A DNA stretch of 64,000 bases from Liminaster sp017519885 (lineage in GTDB: Bacteria; Bacteroidota; Bacteroidia; Bacteroidales; UBA3663), in NCBI GenBank assembly GCA_017519885.1, contig JAFWRO010000051.1:62001-126000 (forward strand), given 5' to 3'. The notes under the pieces are model-generated. The model saw only the letters and a program-made list of their open reading frames with translations. It searched no databases and was not told the DNA's origin. Made by a program: the position numbers and the translations under genes. Below are positions 43,944 to 53,272 of the stretch, one piece after another. Within the stretch, counting starts at the first letter, position 1, and every line of letters begins with the position of its first letter.

Positions 43944-45386
43944 ATGACGTTCACACCTGAAAACATCTTCTTCTTGGGCGCAGTGCTTATCTTTGCGAGC
44001 ATCATCATCAGCAAGTGGGGCTACCGCTTCGGCGTGCCGACGCTGCTGCTGTTTCTCTTCACAGGCATGCTCTTCGGCAGCGATGGGCTCGGCCTGGAGT
44101 TCCACAGTCACGAAGACGCACAGCTTGTTGGTATGCTATCGCTATCGGTAATCTTGTTTTCGGGCGGCATGGACACCAAGCGACGCGACATCGAACCCGT
44201 GGCTGCACAAGGTCTGATGCTTTCGACAGTTGGCGTGATGCTGACGACCGGCATCACGGGCCTGCTCATCTATTATCTTTCGCAGTGGACGCAGCTTGAC
44301 ATCGGATTGTCTCTGCCCATGTCGATGTTGCTGGCAGCTACCGTATCGAGTACCGACTCGGCATCGGTCTTCAACCTGCTGCGCACCCAAGGCATCGGCT
44401 TGAAGCACAAACTTCGTCCCATGCTCGAACTGGAGAGCGGCTCCAACGACCCCATGGCCTACGTGCTGACCGTTGCCCTCGTCGATCTGATTGTTACAGC
44501 AGGCGAATTCTCGGGCATGGCATTGGCCTCCAAGATTGTTGGGCAACTCGCCGTGGGCGGACTGCTCGGCTTCCTGTGCGGACGAGCGCTGGTGTGGATT
44601 GTCAATCACATCAATCTCCCCAATCCCTCACTCTATCCGGTGCTGGTGCTGAGCATGATTCTCATCGTCTTCACTTTCACAGATATGATGCAGGGCAACG
44701 GATACCTGGCCGTCTATGTAGCCGGACTGGTGGCAGGCAACACGCGCATGTCCTACCGCCGCGAGACCAAGACTTTCATGCAGGGCATCACCTGGCTGCT
44801 GCAGATAGTAATGTTCCTCACGCTCGGTCTGCTCGTCAACCCGAGCGAGATGCTCAGTGTCTGGATTGTGGCCATCGCCATCGGCCTCTTCATGATTTTC
44901 GTTTCACGCCCTGCGGCTGTCTTCCTTTGCCTGCTGCCTTTCAAGGTGCCCGCCAAGGCAAAGCTGTTCCTTTCGTGGGTAGGCCTGCGCGGTGCCGTGC
45001 CCATCATCTTTGCCACCTATCCCGTCATTGCCGGCATCGAGGATGCCAACTTCCTCTTCAATGTCGTCTTCGTCATCACCCTGCTTTCGTTGTCGCTGCA
45101 AGGCACAACTATTACGGCATGCGCCCATTGGCTCGACCTTGCCACCGAAGAACCGAAAGAAGGCAACGAATTCGGCCTGGAGCTGCCCGACGAATTGGAG
45201 TCGAAACTATCGGAGATGACGCTCACCGAAGCGGACCTTGCCGAGGGCAACCTTCTGAGGAACCTGCATTTTCCCGAAGGGACACTGGTCATCATGGTGA
45301 AGCGCCGTGGAAGCTTCATCGTCCCAAACGGACAGCTGGAACTCAAGGAAGGCGACATTCTGCTCACCATCAGGCATCAGAAATAA
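43944..45386 (+). CDS. Potassium/proton antiporter, CvrA/NhaP2 type
   Basis: 480 residues. About twelve to thirteen membrane segments (for example IFFLGAVLIFASIIISKWGYRFGVPTLLLFLFTGMLFG), the CPA1 motifs ATVSSTDSASVFNLLR and ELESGSNDPMAYVLTV with the ion-binding Asp, and GLRGAVPIIFATYPVI. The C-terminal part at about 400-480 is an RCK_C-like regulatory domain (LTEADLAEGNLLRNLHFPEGTLVIMVKRRGSFIVPNGQLELKEGDILLTI). It exchanges K+ for H+ to control cytosolic potassium and pH. Confidence 0.93.
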   Translation: MTFTPENIFFLGAVLIFASIIISKWGYRFGVPTLLLFLFTGMLFGSDGLGLEFHSHEDAQLVGMLSLSVILFSGGMDTKRRDIEPVAAQGLMLSTVGVMLTTGITGLLIYYLSQWTQLDIGLSLPMSMLLAATVSSTDSASVFNLLRTQGIGLKHKLRPMLELESGSNDPMAYVLTVALVDLIVTAGEFSGMALASKIVGQLAVGGLLGFLCGRALVWIVNHINLPNPSLYPVLVLSMILIVFTFTDMMQGNGYLAVYVAGLVAGNTRMSYRRETKTFMQGITWLLQIVMFLTLGLLVNPSEMLSVWIVAIAIGLFMIFVSRPAAVFLCLLPFKVPAKAKLFLSWVGLRGAVPIIFATYPVIAGIEDANFLFNVVFVITLLSLSLQGTTITACAHWLDLATEEPKEGNEFGLELPDELESKLSEMTLTEADLAEGNLLRNLHFPEGTLVIMVKRRGSFIVPNGQLELKEGDILLTIRHQK

Positions 45387-45427
45387 CCTTCCCTTTCGTA
45401 CAAGGGACGAAGATTGGAAACAAAGAA

Positions 45428-45470
45428 AGGGCGTGAAGTCCAACCCAAATGGTTAGCTTCACGCCCTCAT
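45428..45470. terminator. Bidirectional terminator between the antiporter gene and thrS
   Basis: Perfect 11-bp stem AGGGCGTGAAG (45428-45438) and CTTCACGCCCT (45457-45467), loop 18 nt, followed by CATTTTAT; AAAG precedes the stem on the other strand. Confidence 0.85.
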
Positions 45471-45491
45471 TTTATCTTCAAGAGACGAGAA

Positions 45492-47441
45492 TCAATAGCT
45501 AGAGTGCTCGATCTGTGACTTCACTTCGTTGACAATCATGGTAGCGAAGTCGTCGATGGACATCGAACCGCCATCGCCTGCACCCTGCTTGCGGATGCTG
45601 ACCATACGCTCGGCCTGCTCCTTCTCGCCCACGATGAGCATGTAAGGAGTCTTCTTCATCTCGTTGTCACGGATCTTGCGGCCGATCTTCTCGTTGCGGT
45701 CATCCACATAGGCGCGGATTTCCTGACGCTCGAGAATGTTCTTCACCTCGTAAGCGTAGTCGTTGAAGCGCTCGGAGATAGGCAGAATAGCAACCTGGTC
45801 GGGAGCGAGCCAGAGCGGCAGCTTGCCGGCGGTATTCTCGAGCAATACAGCCACGAAACGTTCCATCGAGCCGAAAGGTGCGCGGTGAATCATCACGGGA
45901 CGGTGCTTCTGGTTGTCGGCACCCGTGTATTCGAGCTGGAAGCGCTCGGGTAGGTTATAGTCCACCTGGATGGTGCCCAATTGCCAGCGACGACCGATGG
46001 CATCCTTCACCATGAAGTCGAGCTTCGGGCCATAGAAGGCAGCCTCGCCATACTCAACGTGAGCAGGCAGACCCTTCTCCTGGCAAGCATCGATGATGGC
46101 CTGCTCGGCCTTCTGCCAGTTCTCTTCCGAACCGATGTACTTCTCGCGGTTCACCTTGTCGCGCAGCGAAATCTGTGCCTCAAACTCCTTGAAGTCAAGG
46201 GCCTTGAAGATGATCATGATGATGTCGATGATCTTCAGGAACTCCTCCTTCACCTGATCGGGACGACAGAAGAGGTGTGCATCGTCCTGTGTGAACGAAC
46301 GCACGCGGGTCAGTCCGTGAAGCTCGCCCGACTGCTCGTAGCGATAGACGGTTCCGAACTCCGCCAGACGAAGCGGCAGGTCACGATAAGAGCGAGGCGA
46401 AGTCTTGTAGATCTCGCAGTGGTGAGGACAGTTCATTGGCTTGAGCATGTAGAACTCGCCCTCCTCAGGCGTGGCGATGGGCTGGAACGAATCCTTGCCG
46501 TACTTGGCCCAGTGGCCCGAGGTGACGTAGAGGTTCTTGTTGCCGATATGTGGAGTGATGACCTGCACGTAGCCGTAGCGCTTCTGGATCTGCGTAAGGT
46601 ACTCCTGCAGACGCATGCGGAGGGCAGCGCCCTTAGGCAACCAAAGAGGAAGACCCTGGCCTACGTTCTGCGAGAAGGCGAAGAGCTCCATCTCCTTGCC
46701 GAGCTTGCGGTGGTCGCGCTTCTTGGCCTCTTCGATGAGCTTGAGGTATTCGTCGAGCATCGAAGCCTTGGGGAAGGTGATGCCATAGACACGGTTCATC
46801 TGAGGGTTCTTGTCGTTGCCACGCCAGAAGGCACCGGCGACGCTCAGCACCTTGCACGCCTTGATGGGGGCGGTAGTTGGGATGTGCGGGCCACGGCAGA
46901 GGTCGGTGAAGCTACCCTGTGTGTAGGTTGAGATGTGGCCATCCTCAAGTTCGGAAATCAGTTCGCACTTGAAGGTCTGACCTTTGGCGGCAAACTCCTT
47001 GAGCACCTCATCCTTCGGCACGTCACGGCGCACGATGGCCTGCTTCTCGCGGGCCAGCTCGAGCATCTTCTTCTCGATCTTCGGGAAGTCGGACTCCTTG
47101 ATGTTCTCACCATTGGCAGGCACTACGTCATAGTAGAAGCCATTCTCGATGGCAGGACCGATACCGAACTGGATGCCGGGATAAAGTTCCTGCAAAGCCT
47201 CGGCGAGCAGGTGGGCCGACGAGTGCCAAAACGCATGCTTGCCCTCCTCGGAATCCCATTTGTAGAAATTGATGTTCGCATCGCCAGCGATGGGGCGTGT
47301 CAGGTCCCACATCTCGTCGCCCACCTTGGCAACGAGTACATCCTGTGCGAAACGTGGGCTGATCGATTCAGCCACCTGGAGGGGCGTTACGCCGTCCTCG
47401 AACTCCCGTACCGACTGGTCGGGAAAAGTGATTTTGATCAT
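45492..47441 (-). CDS. thrS: Threonyl-tRNA synthetase
   Basis: 649 residues, normal length. N-terminal TGS domain (IKITFPDQSVREFEDGVTPLQV), editing domain with WHSSAHLLAEAL, class II catalytic core with motif 2 RSYRDLPLRLAEFGTVYRYEQSGELHGLTRVRSF, zinc ligand in MNCPHHCEIY, motif 3 HRAPFGSMERFVAVLLE, and the anticodon-binding domain (DQVAILPISERFNDYAYEV). Charges tRNA-Thr. Transcribed from a palindromic promoter at 47534-47570 that is a copy of the one in front of the upstream paralogue gene. Confidence 0.98.
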   Translation of the reverse strand: MIKITFPDQSVREFEDGVTPLQVAESISPRFAQDVLVAKVGDEMWDLTRPIAGDANINFYKWDSEEGKHAFWHSSAHLLAEALQELYPGIQFGIGPAIENGFYYDVVPANGENIKESDFPKIEKKMLELAREKQAIVRRDVPKDEVLKEFAAKGQTFKCELISELEDGHISTYTQGSFTDLCRGPHIPTTAPIKACKVLSVAGAFWRGNDKNPQMNRVYGITFPKASMLDEYLKLIEEAKKRDHRKLGKEMELFAFSQNVGQGLPLWLPKGAALRMRLQEYLTQIQKRYGYVQVITPHIGNKNLYVTSGHWAKYGKDSFQPIATPEEGEFYMLKPMNCPHHCEIYKTSPRSYRDLPLRLAEFGTVYRYEQSGELHGLTRVRSFTQDDAHLFCRPDQVKEEFLKIIDIIMIIFKALDFKEFEAQISLRDKVNREKYIGSEENWQKAEQAIIDACQEKGLPAHVEYGEAAFYGPKLDFMVKDAIGRRWQLGTIQVDYNLPERFQLEYTGADNQKHRPVMIHRAPFGSMERFVAVLLENTAGKLPLWLAPDQVAILPISERFNDYAYEVKNILERQEIRAYVDDRNEKIGRKIRDNEMKKTPYMLIVGEKEQAERMVSIRKQGAGDGGSMSIDDFATMIVNEVKSQIEHSSY

Positions 47442-47533
47442 AGAATTACAAATTTCTATATAGTTTATGGAATTAAATTGCGCTTCCTGTGCAGGTCAGC
47501 TTACAAGGGCCGACCTATAATGACACAAAAAGC

Positions 47534-47570
47534 GCGGCAAAGATACGAAATAATTCGATACCTTCGCCGC
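47534..47570 (-). promoter_or_regulatory. Palindromic promoter of thrS
   Basis: The -7 box TATCTTTG (47545-47538) lies in a 37-bp near-palindrome whose arms begin GCGGCAAAGATACGAA (plus strand) and end TTCGATACCTTCGCCGC. The same arrangement recurs at 49363-49400. Confidence 0.75.
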
Positions 47571-47666
47571 GATAAGGGGAAAATTTCAGCATCAAGCGAA
47601 ATAATTCGCAGGTTTGCTGTTTTTTTGACTACTGAGTGTTAGGTTTTCATGTCAATCTCTTGGACT

Positions 47667-47703
47667 CATAACCATGAATCCTTAACCATGAACCATGAAC
47701 CAA
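47667..47703. repeat. ACCATGAACC-type simple repeat (copy B)
   Basis: Short direct repeats of ACCATGAA(C/T)C directly past the stop codon of the paralogue gene at 47706. A longer version lies at 49497-49566 in the same place behind the second paralogue. Confidence 0.8.
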
Positions 47704-47705
47704 GA

Positions 47706-49295
47706 TTACTTCCGATACATCTTGACAGTCTTCACGCTGCCGTCGGCAGTCATCATCCTGACGATGTTCACGCCCTGCTGGGGACGCTGCAGACGGCGAC
47801 CCTCGGCATCGTAGAGCTCGATGGCAGTCACCTGCTTGGCCTCAACGTTGTTCAGGCCGTCGATGCCCTGTGGGGCAGGCTCGGTGGTGACATTGCCCTC
47901 AAGATCGACACTGACCACGTTCGAGTAGTTGCTCACGCCATCGACGGTATAGACGGCCTGCACACCCAGCGTCGAGAAGAGCGTCTCTCCGATCATGCAA
48001 TAGCCCTCGAAGAAGTCCCAGTTGTCGGCGTAGCCGTAGGGGATGAGGGTCATCTCCTCTTCCAGGCGGGCAAACATTTCGGGCGTACAGGTGTAGATCT
48101 CGCCATCCATATAGAGGTAATAGCCCAGCTTGTCGGGATTGATGAAGTTGCCATCCACATCGACATTGTCCATCCAGTACATGAAGAGGTACTGGCCATA
48201 CTTTTCGAGATAGAGGTCGGAGATCTCGAGGCCGTAGGGGTCGGAGGGCACAGCGGGAGCATCGCCCTCGTAAGGCTCGATGACGAAGCTGAGGGCGGCG
48301 TCGTAGAGGTCGCCTGTCGAAGCGAAGATCGATGCATAGTAGTCGTGCTCGTCATCGTCGTACGACGTGTAGGTGCCCGTCTCGGGGTCGTAGGTCAGCA
48401 CGTAGTCGCCGGGAATCATCTCGTCGTAGTTGCCTTCGCCGGTGATAAGGGGGGTGAAGTAGAGGTAGTAGTCGTAGGCACCGAGGTACTGGTCGCCCTT
48501 GAAGGTGACGGTGTTGCCTTCCTTCGTGCCCTTCACCCAAGCCTCACGGCCACAGGCGAGCATGTTCATATAGACGTCGTTGCCATCCACATACACCTTG
48601 CCCAGCTTGGCCACGGGATAACCGTAGTCGAAGCGATAGATGTAGTCGGCAGGCTCGGCACCCTCGGGGAGCTCCACCAGTTCGATGTCACCATCGTATG
48701 GGGCGTAGGAAATGAGTTTGGTGTCGTCGAAATAGCCGACAAACGAGCCGTCCTCGTCCAATACGCAAAGGGTGATGACGCGAGTGGGATTCTCGGCATC
48801 GTCGTCGAAATAGTAGCTGTCACCGTCCTTGACGAGTACGACATCCCTGACACCGGTAATATAGTCTCCGTCCAACAGGATCTCGGCTACACGCACGGGA
48901 TAGGTTTCATTCTCGTTGGTGGTCAGCTCGCCGATGGCTATGTCCATAGGAATCGTAACGCTGGTGCCATCAGCCGAGACGTTGCCCTGCACCCAGGCAT
49001 CGCCACTGGCGAACGTATTGGGGAACATGTTGCTGAAGAAGACACGGGTGCCATCGTCGCTCATGCTGACGCTCACAGCGATGTCGTAGTTGTTAAGGTC
49101 GGCAAAGAGGTAGGGCTTGGCAGTGCCTTCGGGAGCCACCACCTTCTTGGCACGAAGCGCCTGGCTGGCCTTGGCCGGAACCTTGTGGATATCGGCGACG
49201 GTGAATTTCTTGCCCTGAAGAACGAGCTGCGGGGTAGCAACGGCCTGACCCAATGCGAGGGTAGCGGCTGCTACGAGTAGTAAAAGTTTTTTCAT
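47706..49295 (-). CDS. Secreted protein with type IX-like C-terminal sorting domain (paralogue B)
   Basis: 529 residues. Signal peptide MKKLLLLVAAATLALGQAVA, then an Asp/Tyr-rich beta protein with repeated strand-turn patterns (SMSDDGTRVFFSNMFPNTF, WVQGNVSADGTSVTIPMDIAIGEL, GNDVYMNMLACGREAWVKGTKEGNTVTFKG). The last 70 residues (AVYTVDGVSNYSNVVSVDLEG ... IELYDAEGRRLQRPQQGVNIVRMMTADGSVKTVKMYRK) look like a type IX secretion sorting domain. It is a clear tandem paralogue of the protein encoded at 49570-51222. Function unknown; probably exported to the surface. Confidence 0.82.
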   Translation of the reverse strand: MKKLLLLVAAATLALGQAVATPQLVLQGKKFTVADIHKVPAKASQALRAKKVVAPEGTAKPYLFADLNNYDIAVSVSMSDDGTRVFFSNMFPNTFASGDAWVQGNVSADGTSVTIPMDIAIGELTTNENETYPVRVAEILLDGDYITGVRDVVLVKDGDSYYFDDDAENPTRVITLCVLDEDGSFVGYFDDTKLISYAPYDGDIELVELPEGAEPADYIYRFDYGYPVAKLGKVYVDGNDVYMNMLACGREAWVKGTKEGNTVTFKGDQYLGAYDYYLYFTPLITGEGNYDEMIPGDYVLTYDPETGTYTSYDDDEHDYYASIFASTGDLYDAALSFVIEPYEGDAPAVPSDPYGLEISDLYLEKYGQYLFMYWMDNVDVDGNFINPDKLGYYLYMDGEIYTCTPEMFARLEEEMTLIPYGYADNWDFFEGYCMIGETLFSTLGVQAVYTVDGVSNYSNVVSVDLEGNVTTEPAPQGIDGLNNVEAKQVTAIELYDAEGRRLQRPQQGVNIVRMMTADGSVKTVKMYRK

Positions 49296-49362
49296 AGGGT
49301 TGAAAATTTAAAGGGATAAAAGAATAATTGATTGATGAATATACGCACTTTGAAATAAGAGC

Positions 49363-49400
49363 GCGGCAAAGATACGAAATTTTTTCGATATCTTCGCCGC
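49363..49400 (-). promoter_or_regulatory. Palindromic promoter of paralogue B
   Basis: The -7 box TATCTTTG (49374-49367) in a 38-bp near-palindrome beginning GCGGCAAAGATACGAA and ending TTCGATATCTTCGCCGC (plus strand), matching the thrS promoter. The following 100 bases match as well. Confidence 0.75.
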
Positions 49401-49496
49401 GATAAAGTGAAAAATTCTAAATCGGGTTGATTAATGCTCTGGTTTGCTGATTTTTGGTCACTGGGTATTAAGTTTTCATGTCAATCTCTTCAGCTC

Positions 49497-49566
49497 ATAA
49501 CCATGAACCCATAATCCTCAACCATGAACCATAAACCATGAACCATAAACCATAAACCATGAACCA
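49497..49566. repeat. ACCATGAACC/ACCATAAACC simple repeat (copy A)
   Basis: About six units of ACCAT(G/A)AACC-type sequence between the stop codon of the paralogue A gene and the duplicated promoter region of paralogue B. Confidence 0.85.
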
Positions 49567-49569
49567 AGA

Positions 49570-51222
49570 TTACTTCTTGAACATCTTGACAGTCTTCACG
49601 CTGCCGTCAGCAGCAACCATCTTAACAACGTTCACGCCCTTCTGAGCAGCGTCGAGCTTGCGGCCCTCAGCGTCGTAGATAGCTACGCTGGTGATCTGCT
49701 TAGCAGTTACGTTGCTGATGCCATCAGGATTGAGCTGTGGAGCAGGAACGGTGGTAACATTGCCTTCTATGTCAACGCTAACTACGTTCGAGTAGTTGGT
49801 CACGTCATCGACAGTGTAAACAGCCTGAACACCAAGAGAGCTAGCCAGAGGCTCGGCAATCCAAATCTCGCCGTCAGTAATATCCCAATCATCAGTGAAG
49901 CCGTAAGGAATGAGATCCATATCCTCGGTGAGCTCTACGAATACATCAGGAGTAAGGGTGTACTGCTCGCCATCCAGATAGATATAATAAGCAAGATTCT
50001 CCATTTTGAGCATCTCACCTTCAGAACCTACAGGAAGAAGGCTATATGACAAGACGTATTGGCCATATTTTTCAGACCACGACATGGAGAGATTGCGGGG
50101 ATCAGCAGGAACAGCTGGTCCATCGTAAACCTTACCAATCAGGTAGTCATAAGCATAGTTGTAGAGTCCGCCATCCTGTAAAAACGTACCCATATAGAGA
50201 TCTTTACCCTCTTCGGTTACAGGAACGAAGGAATTCTTCTCAGCATTGTAGTTGAACACGACATCACAAGGATAAATCATAAGATAGCCTTCTTCATCAG
50301 AAGTACCATCGGTATAGAAAGGCTGGAAAACCAGATAATGTCCACCGTTCATAAACTGGTCACCATGGAATGTAACCTTATCACCATCCTTCGTACCCTT
50401 CACCCATCCTTCATAGCCAGTGGCGAGAAGGTTCATATAGACATCATTGCCGTTCATGTAAACCTGACCTGGCAGGATGTATTGGGTATCACCAAACAAA
50501 CCAGGAATAACATACATGTAGGTATATTCCTCAGGCTGGGCACCTTCAGGAAGTTCTACAAGATCTGTACGTCCGGTATATGGCTCGTATGCCATGAGGT
50601 AGGTATAATCGAAATACCTCAAGAACTCACCATTCTCATCCAATGCGCAAAGACCAAGGAGATGAGCGGGGGCATCAGGATCATCATCGACATAATACTT
50701 GTCACCATCTTTGACAAAGACGATTTCCTGCACACCTGTGATATACCCTTCCTCATCCAGTAACATTTCCACGGGATAAACTGGATAAGATACACCTTCT
50801 GCTTCCAATTCAGCAATTGCGACATCACTAGGAATAGTAACGCTGGTACCATCGGTAGAGACATTGCCTTGAACCCAAGCTTCTTGTGGATAAGCGAAGG
50901 TATAAGGGAACATGTTGCTGAAATAAACCTTCGAGCCATCTTCACTCTTGGAAACACTTACAGCATCACAAACATCATAGTAGTCTGAGAAAACATAAGC
51001 CACTGGGGTTCCCTCAGGAGTTACAGCGCTCTTGGCACGAAGGGCACCAGTTTGGGCTTTCTCCGACTTAACGTCAGCCACCAATTTGCCGGCGAGGGCC
51101 TGCTCAGCCTTGCGCACTTGGATAGACTCCTGAGTTTTGATCTGCTGGCCAATCTTTGGAGTGGCAGCGGTAGCGCCCAACGTAAGGGTTGCGGCAGCTA
51201 CGAGAAGTAAAAATTTCTTCAT
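49570..51222 (-). CDS. Secreted protein with type IX-like C-terminal sorting domain (paralogue A)
   Basis: 550 residues, about the same layout as paralogue B: signal peptide (MKKFLLLVAAATLTLGATAA), shared segments SVSKSEDGSKVYFSNMFPYTF, WVQGNVSTDGTSVTIPSDVAIAEL, GNDVYMNLLATGYEGWVKGTKDGDKVTFHGDQ and LIPYGFTDDWD, and a closing sorting-like domain (AIYDAEGRKLDAAQKGVNVVKMVAADGSVKTVKMFKK). Surface-exposed role inferred; no enzyme motif. It follows the Omp28-like gene by 74 nt on the same strand and may share its promoter. Confidence 0.82.
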   Translation of the reverse strand: MKKFLLLVAAATLTLGATAATPKIGQQIKTQESIQVRKAEQALAGKLVADVKSEKAQTGALRAKSAVTPEGTPVAYVFSDYYDVCDAVSVSKSEDGSKVYFSNMFPYTFAYPQEAWVQGNVSTDGTSVTIPSDVAIAELEAEGVSYPVYPVEMLLDEEGYITGVQEIVFVKDGDKYYVDDDPDAPAHLLGLCALDENGEFLRYFDYTYLMAYEPYTGRTDLVELPEGAQPEEYTYMYVIPGLFGDTQYILPGQVYMNGNDVYMNLLATGYEGWVKGTKDGDKVTFHGDQFMNGGHYLVFQPFYTDGTSDEEGYLMIYPCDVVFNYNAEKNSFVPVTEEGKDLYMGTFLQDGGLYNYAYDYLIGKVYDGPAVPADPRNLSMSWSEKYGQYVLSYSLLPVGSEGEMLKMENLAYYIYLDGEQYTLTPDVFVELTEDMDLIPYGFTDDWDITDGEIWIAEPLASSLGVQAVYTVDDVTNYSNVVSVDIEGNVTTVPAPQLNPDGISNVTAKQITSVAIYDAEGRKLDAAQKGVNVVKMVAADGSVKTVKMFKK

Positions 51223-51296
51223 AGAAGTTAGTAATTAAAGGTAAAAAAATAAAAGTGTATAGTTTGTATTTATGGTTTGGACTTTCGCCCGACCGC

Positions 51297-53060
51297 TCAG
51301 CGTTGGAAGCTGATGCGGCCGTTGCGAATGACGATACCTGTTGCATTGCCGTCGATGCGACGCCCCTGGAGGTCGAAGATGGTCTCGATGCCAGTCTCGG
51401 CATCACGGCTCACCTGCTGGATGCCAGCGGCAAGACCTTCGATGCTGGATACCTTGGCAGCCTGCACGATTTCACCTGTTGCACGGTTGGTCAGAAGCAC
51501 AGCAGCCCAGACGTTGTTGCCGTCGGCGATTGTTGGGAGCACGGCTTTGTGTTCGATGGTATAGGTCTCGCCGCGAGTAATCTGAGCAGGAACGAGTTCG
51601 CTCGAACCCTTTACTGAAGGATAGATGCCACGTGCCACGTCGTCGATCTCGATATCGCAATGACTCGGGAGATCCTCGAAGCCGCCCATAGGGCCAAGGC
51701 CACCACCTGCATAGTAGTTCGACTGATTGATGGGGAGTTTGTCCTCAAGCACAACGAAAGCCATGTTATACTGGGCATCGGCCTCAGAGATCAAAGAAGC
51801 AAATTCGACTGTAAACTTCACCTTGCCATCCTCGTCGGCCTTAGCAGCGAGCTTCAATCCAAACTCGCTTAAAGGATACATATTCTTCAAGTTCTGCTCC
51901 ATTTCAGCACTATTGGGATCTATAATCTTGGCACGGTTGACCACGGCACTCGGATAGCCTTCGATTCCCGTGTCATATCCCATCCAATGATCATAGGCAG
52001 AGACGACATACTCATCTCCATTGTGGACACCGATGCCAAGGAATGTGTCAGGATAGTTCTCACGCATATACGCCATGCCAACGAGACCACGAACGCAATA
52101 GCCGCACCAACCGCCTGTAGCCTCCTCGACTACCATCGTGCGAGCATAAGGAATCTTTGCAAACGCCATGGCAAAGGTGCGCACATTGTCTTCAGCAAAC
52201 TCATCAGTCGAACCATCAGCCCATTTCAGGTTGGCCTCAACTGCCACTTCGCAATCCTCAGTAATTACAGATGTAGGAATCTCCAGCTGCAGGTCAGCCT
52301 TGTCACGATAATTGAGTGTGCCAGGATATTCGTAGGTGTAGGCAAGGATACCATTCAGGCTGACCTCGATGATGGGGTTCTCAGCAGCTGTAAGAGCCCT
52401 ATTGGAAATGCGCATATTCATCTTAATGGGATCACCCAGTTTAGCCACACTGTAAGCATTCGTAGCCGAGAGGATGCTGAGGTCATGCTGGGGCAGATTA
52501 TCGCCCTCGATGCAAGCCTCGACGGGCAGCGAACCGAAGCCACGCGTGCCGAAGTTGGTGTATTTGCCGTTCTTGCCCACCCAGCAGCCGTCGGCATAGG
52601 TCTCGCCAGCAAACGAGATGACGTTGAGCTTCTTGGGCTGCACGAACTCGAAGCCGATCCAGAGCTCGGCCTCGTTGCCCGTGATGGTGTAGGGCTGGTC
52701 GAGCGTGATGGTGTTCCAGCCAGCAACGGGTGCCGACAGGGTGCCTGTGGTCATACGTTCGCCGCTAATCGAAGCGGCAATCCAACCAGTAAGGGACTCG
52801 GGATAGGCCGAAGCCTCGGGCAGACCGGCATGCACAGCAGCAATCTGCAGACCCTGATAGGGAGCAAGCATCGAAGCTGGAATACGGATTACCTCGGCGA
52901 TGGTAGCATTTGTGCCACTTTGGCCGGTAATGGTGCCCGACGTCTTGGTTGCAATCTGTCCGTCGCAATAGCCCAAGAACAGCTGTCCTTCGGCCTTGGA
53001 GGTATTAACTGAAAAAAGGGTGACGGCACAAGCCATCAAAGAGAGTAATAGTTTTCGCAT
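51297..53060 (-). CDS. Omp28-like secreted protein with a thioredoxin-like domain
   Basis: 587 residues with a signal peptide (MRKLLLSLMACAVTLFSVNTSKA). An N-terminal beta region (GIRSNTHS-free; GYCDGQIATKTSGTITGQSG) is followed by paired beta domains and then the Omp28 signature VVEEATGGWCGYCVRGLVGMAYM with Cys319-X2-Cys322, IGVHNGDEYVVSAYD and YPSAVVNR. A short type IX-like tail ends it (ETIFDLQGRRIDGNATGIVIRNGRISFQR). The CxxC suggests thiol-redox or folding work at the cell surface. Promoter box at 53135-53128. Confidence 0.85.
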   Translation of the reverse strand: MRKLLLSLMACAVTLFSVNTSKAEGQLFLGYCDGQIATKTSGTITGQSGTNATIAEVIRIPASMLAPYQGLQIAAVHAGLPEASAYPESLTGWIAASISGERMTTGTLSAPVAGWNTITLDQPYTITGNEAELWIGFEFVQPKKLNVISFAGETYADGCWVGKNGKYTNFGTRGFGSLPVEACIEGDNLPQHDLSILSATNAYSVAKLGDPIKMNMRISNRALTAAENPIIEVSLNGILAYTYEYPGTLNYRDKADLQLEIPTSVITEDCEVAVEANLKWADGSTDEFAEDNVRTFAMAFAKIPYARTMVVEEATGGWCGYCVRGLVGMAYMRENYPDTFLGIGVHNGDEYVVSAYDHWMGYDTGIEGYPSAVVNRAKIIDPNSAEMEQNLKNMYPLSEFGLKLAAKADEDGKVKFTVEFASLISEADAQYNMAFVVLEDKLPINQSNYYAGGGLGPMGGFEDLPSHCDIEIDDVARGIYPSVKGSSELVPAQITRGETYTIEHKAVLPTIADGNNVWAAVLLTNRATGEIVQAAKVSSIEGLAAGIQQVSRDAETGIETIFDLQGRRIDGNATGIVIRNGRISFQR

Positions 53061-53127
53061 AAGCAGATGGATTTTATAAAAACACTTCCTAATGATGGAT
53101 GATCAAAACTTAGCATAAAGACGAGCG

Positions 53128-53135
53128 CAAAGATA
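53128..53135 (-). promoter_or_regulatory. -7 promoter box of the Omp28-like gene
   Basis: TATCTTTGC on the minus strand, about 68 nt upstream of the start codon at 53060. Confidence 0.7.
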
Positions 53136-53272
53136 AAGCATAAATCAATCCATTCCAAATAAATTTAAGACTTTTTTAAGAAAAAAAGAAAAAATCCTTA
53201 CTTTTGGAACAAAAAAACGGTGAAAATGGAATATTATTCTATGCTGGAAAGGGGAAAAGGTCGCAATTTGGT

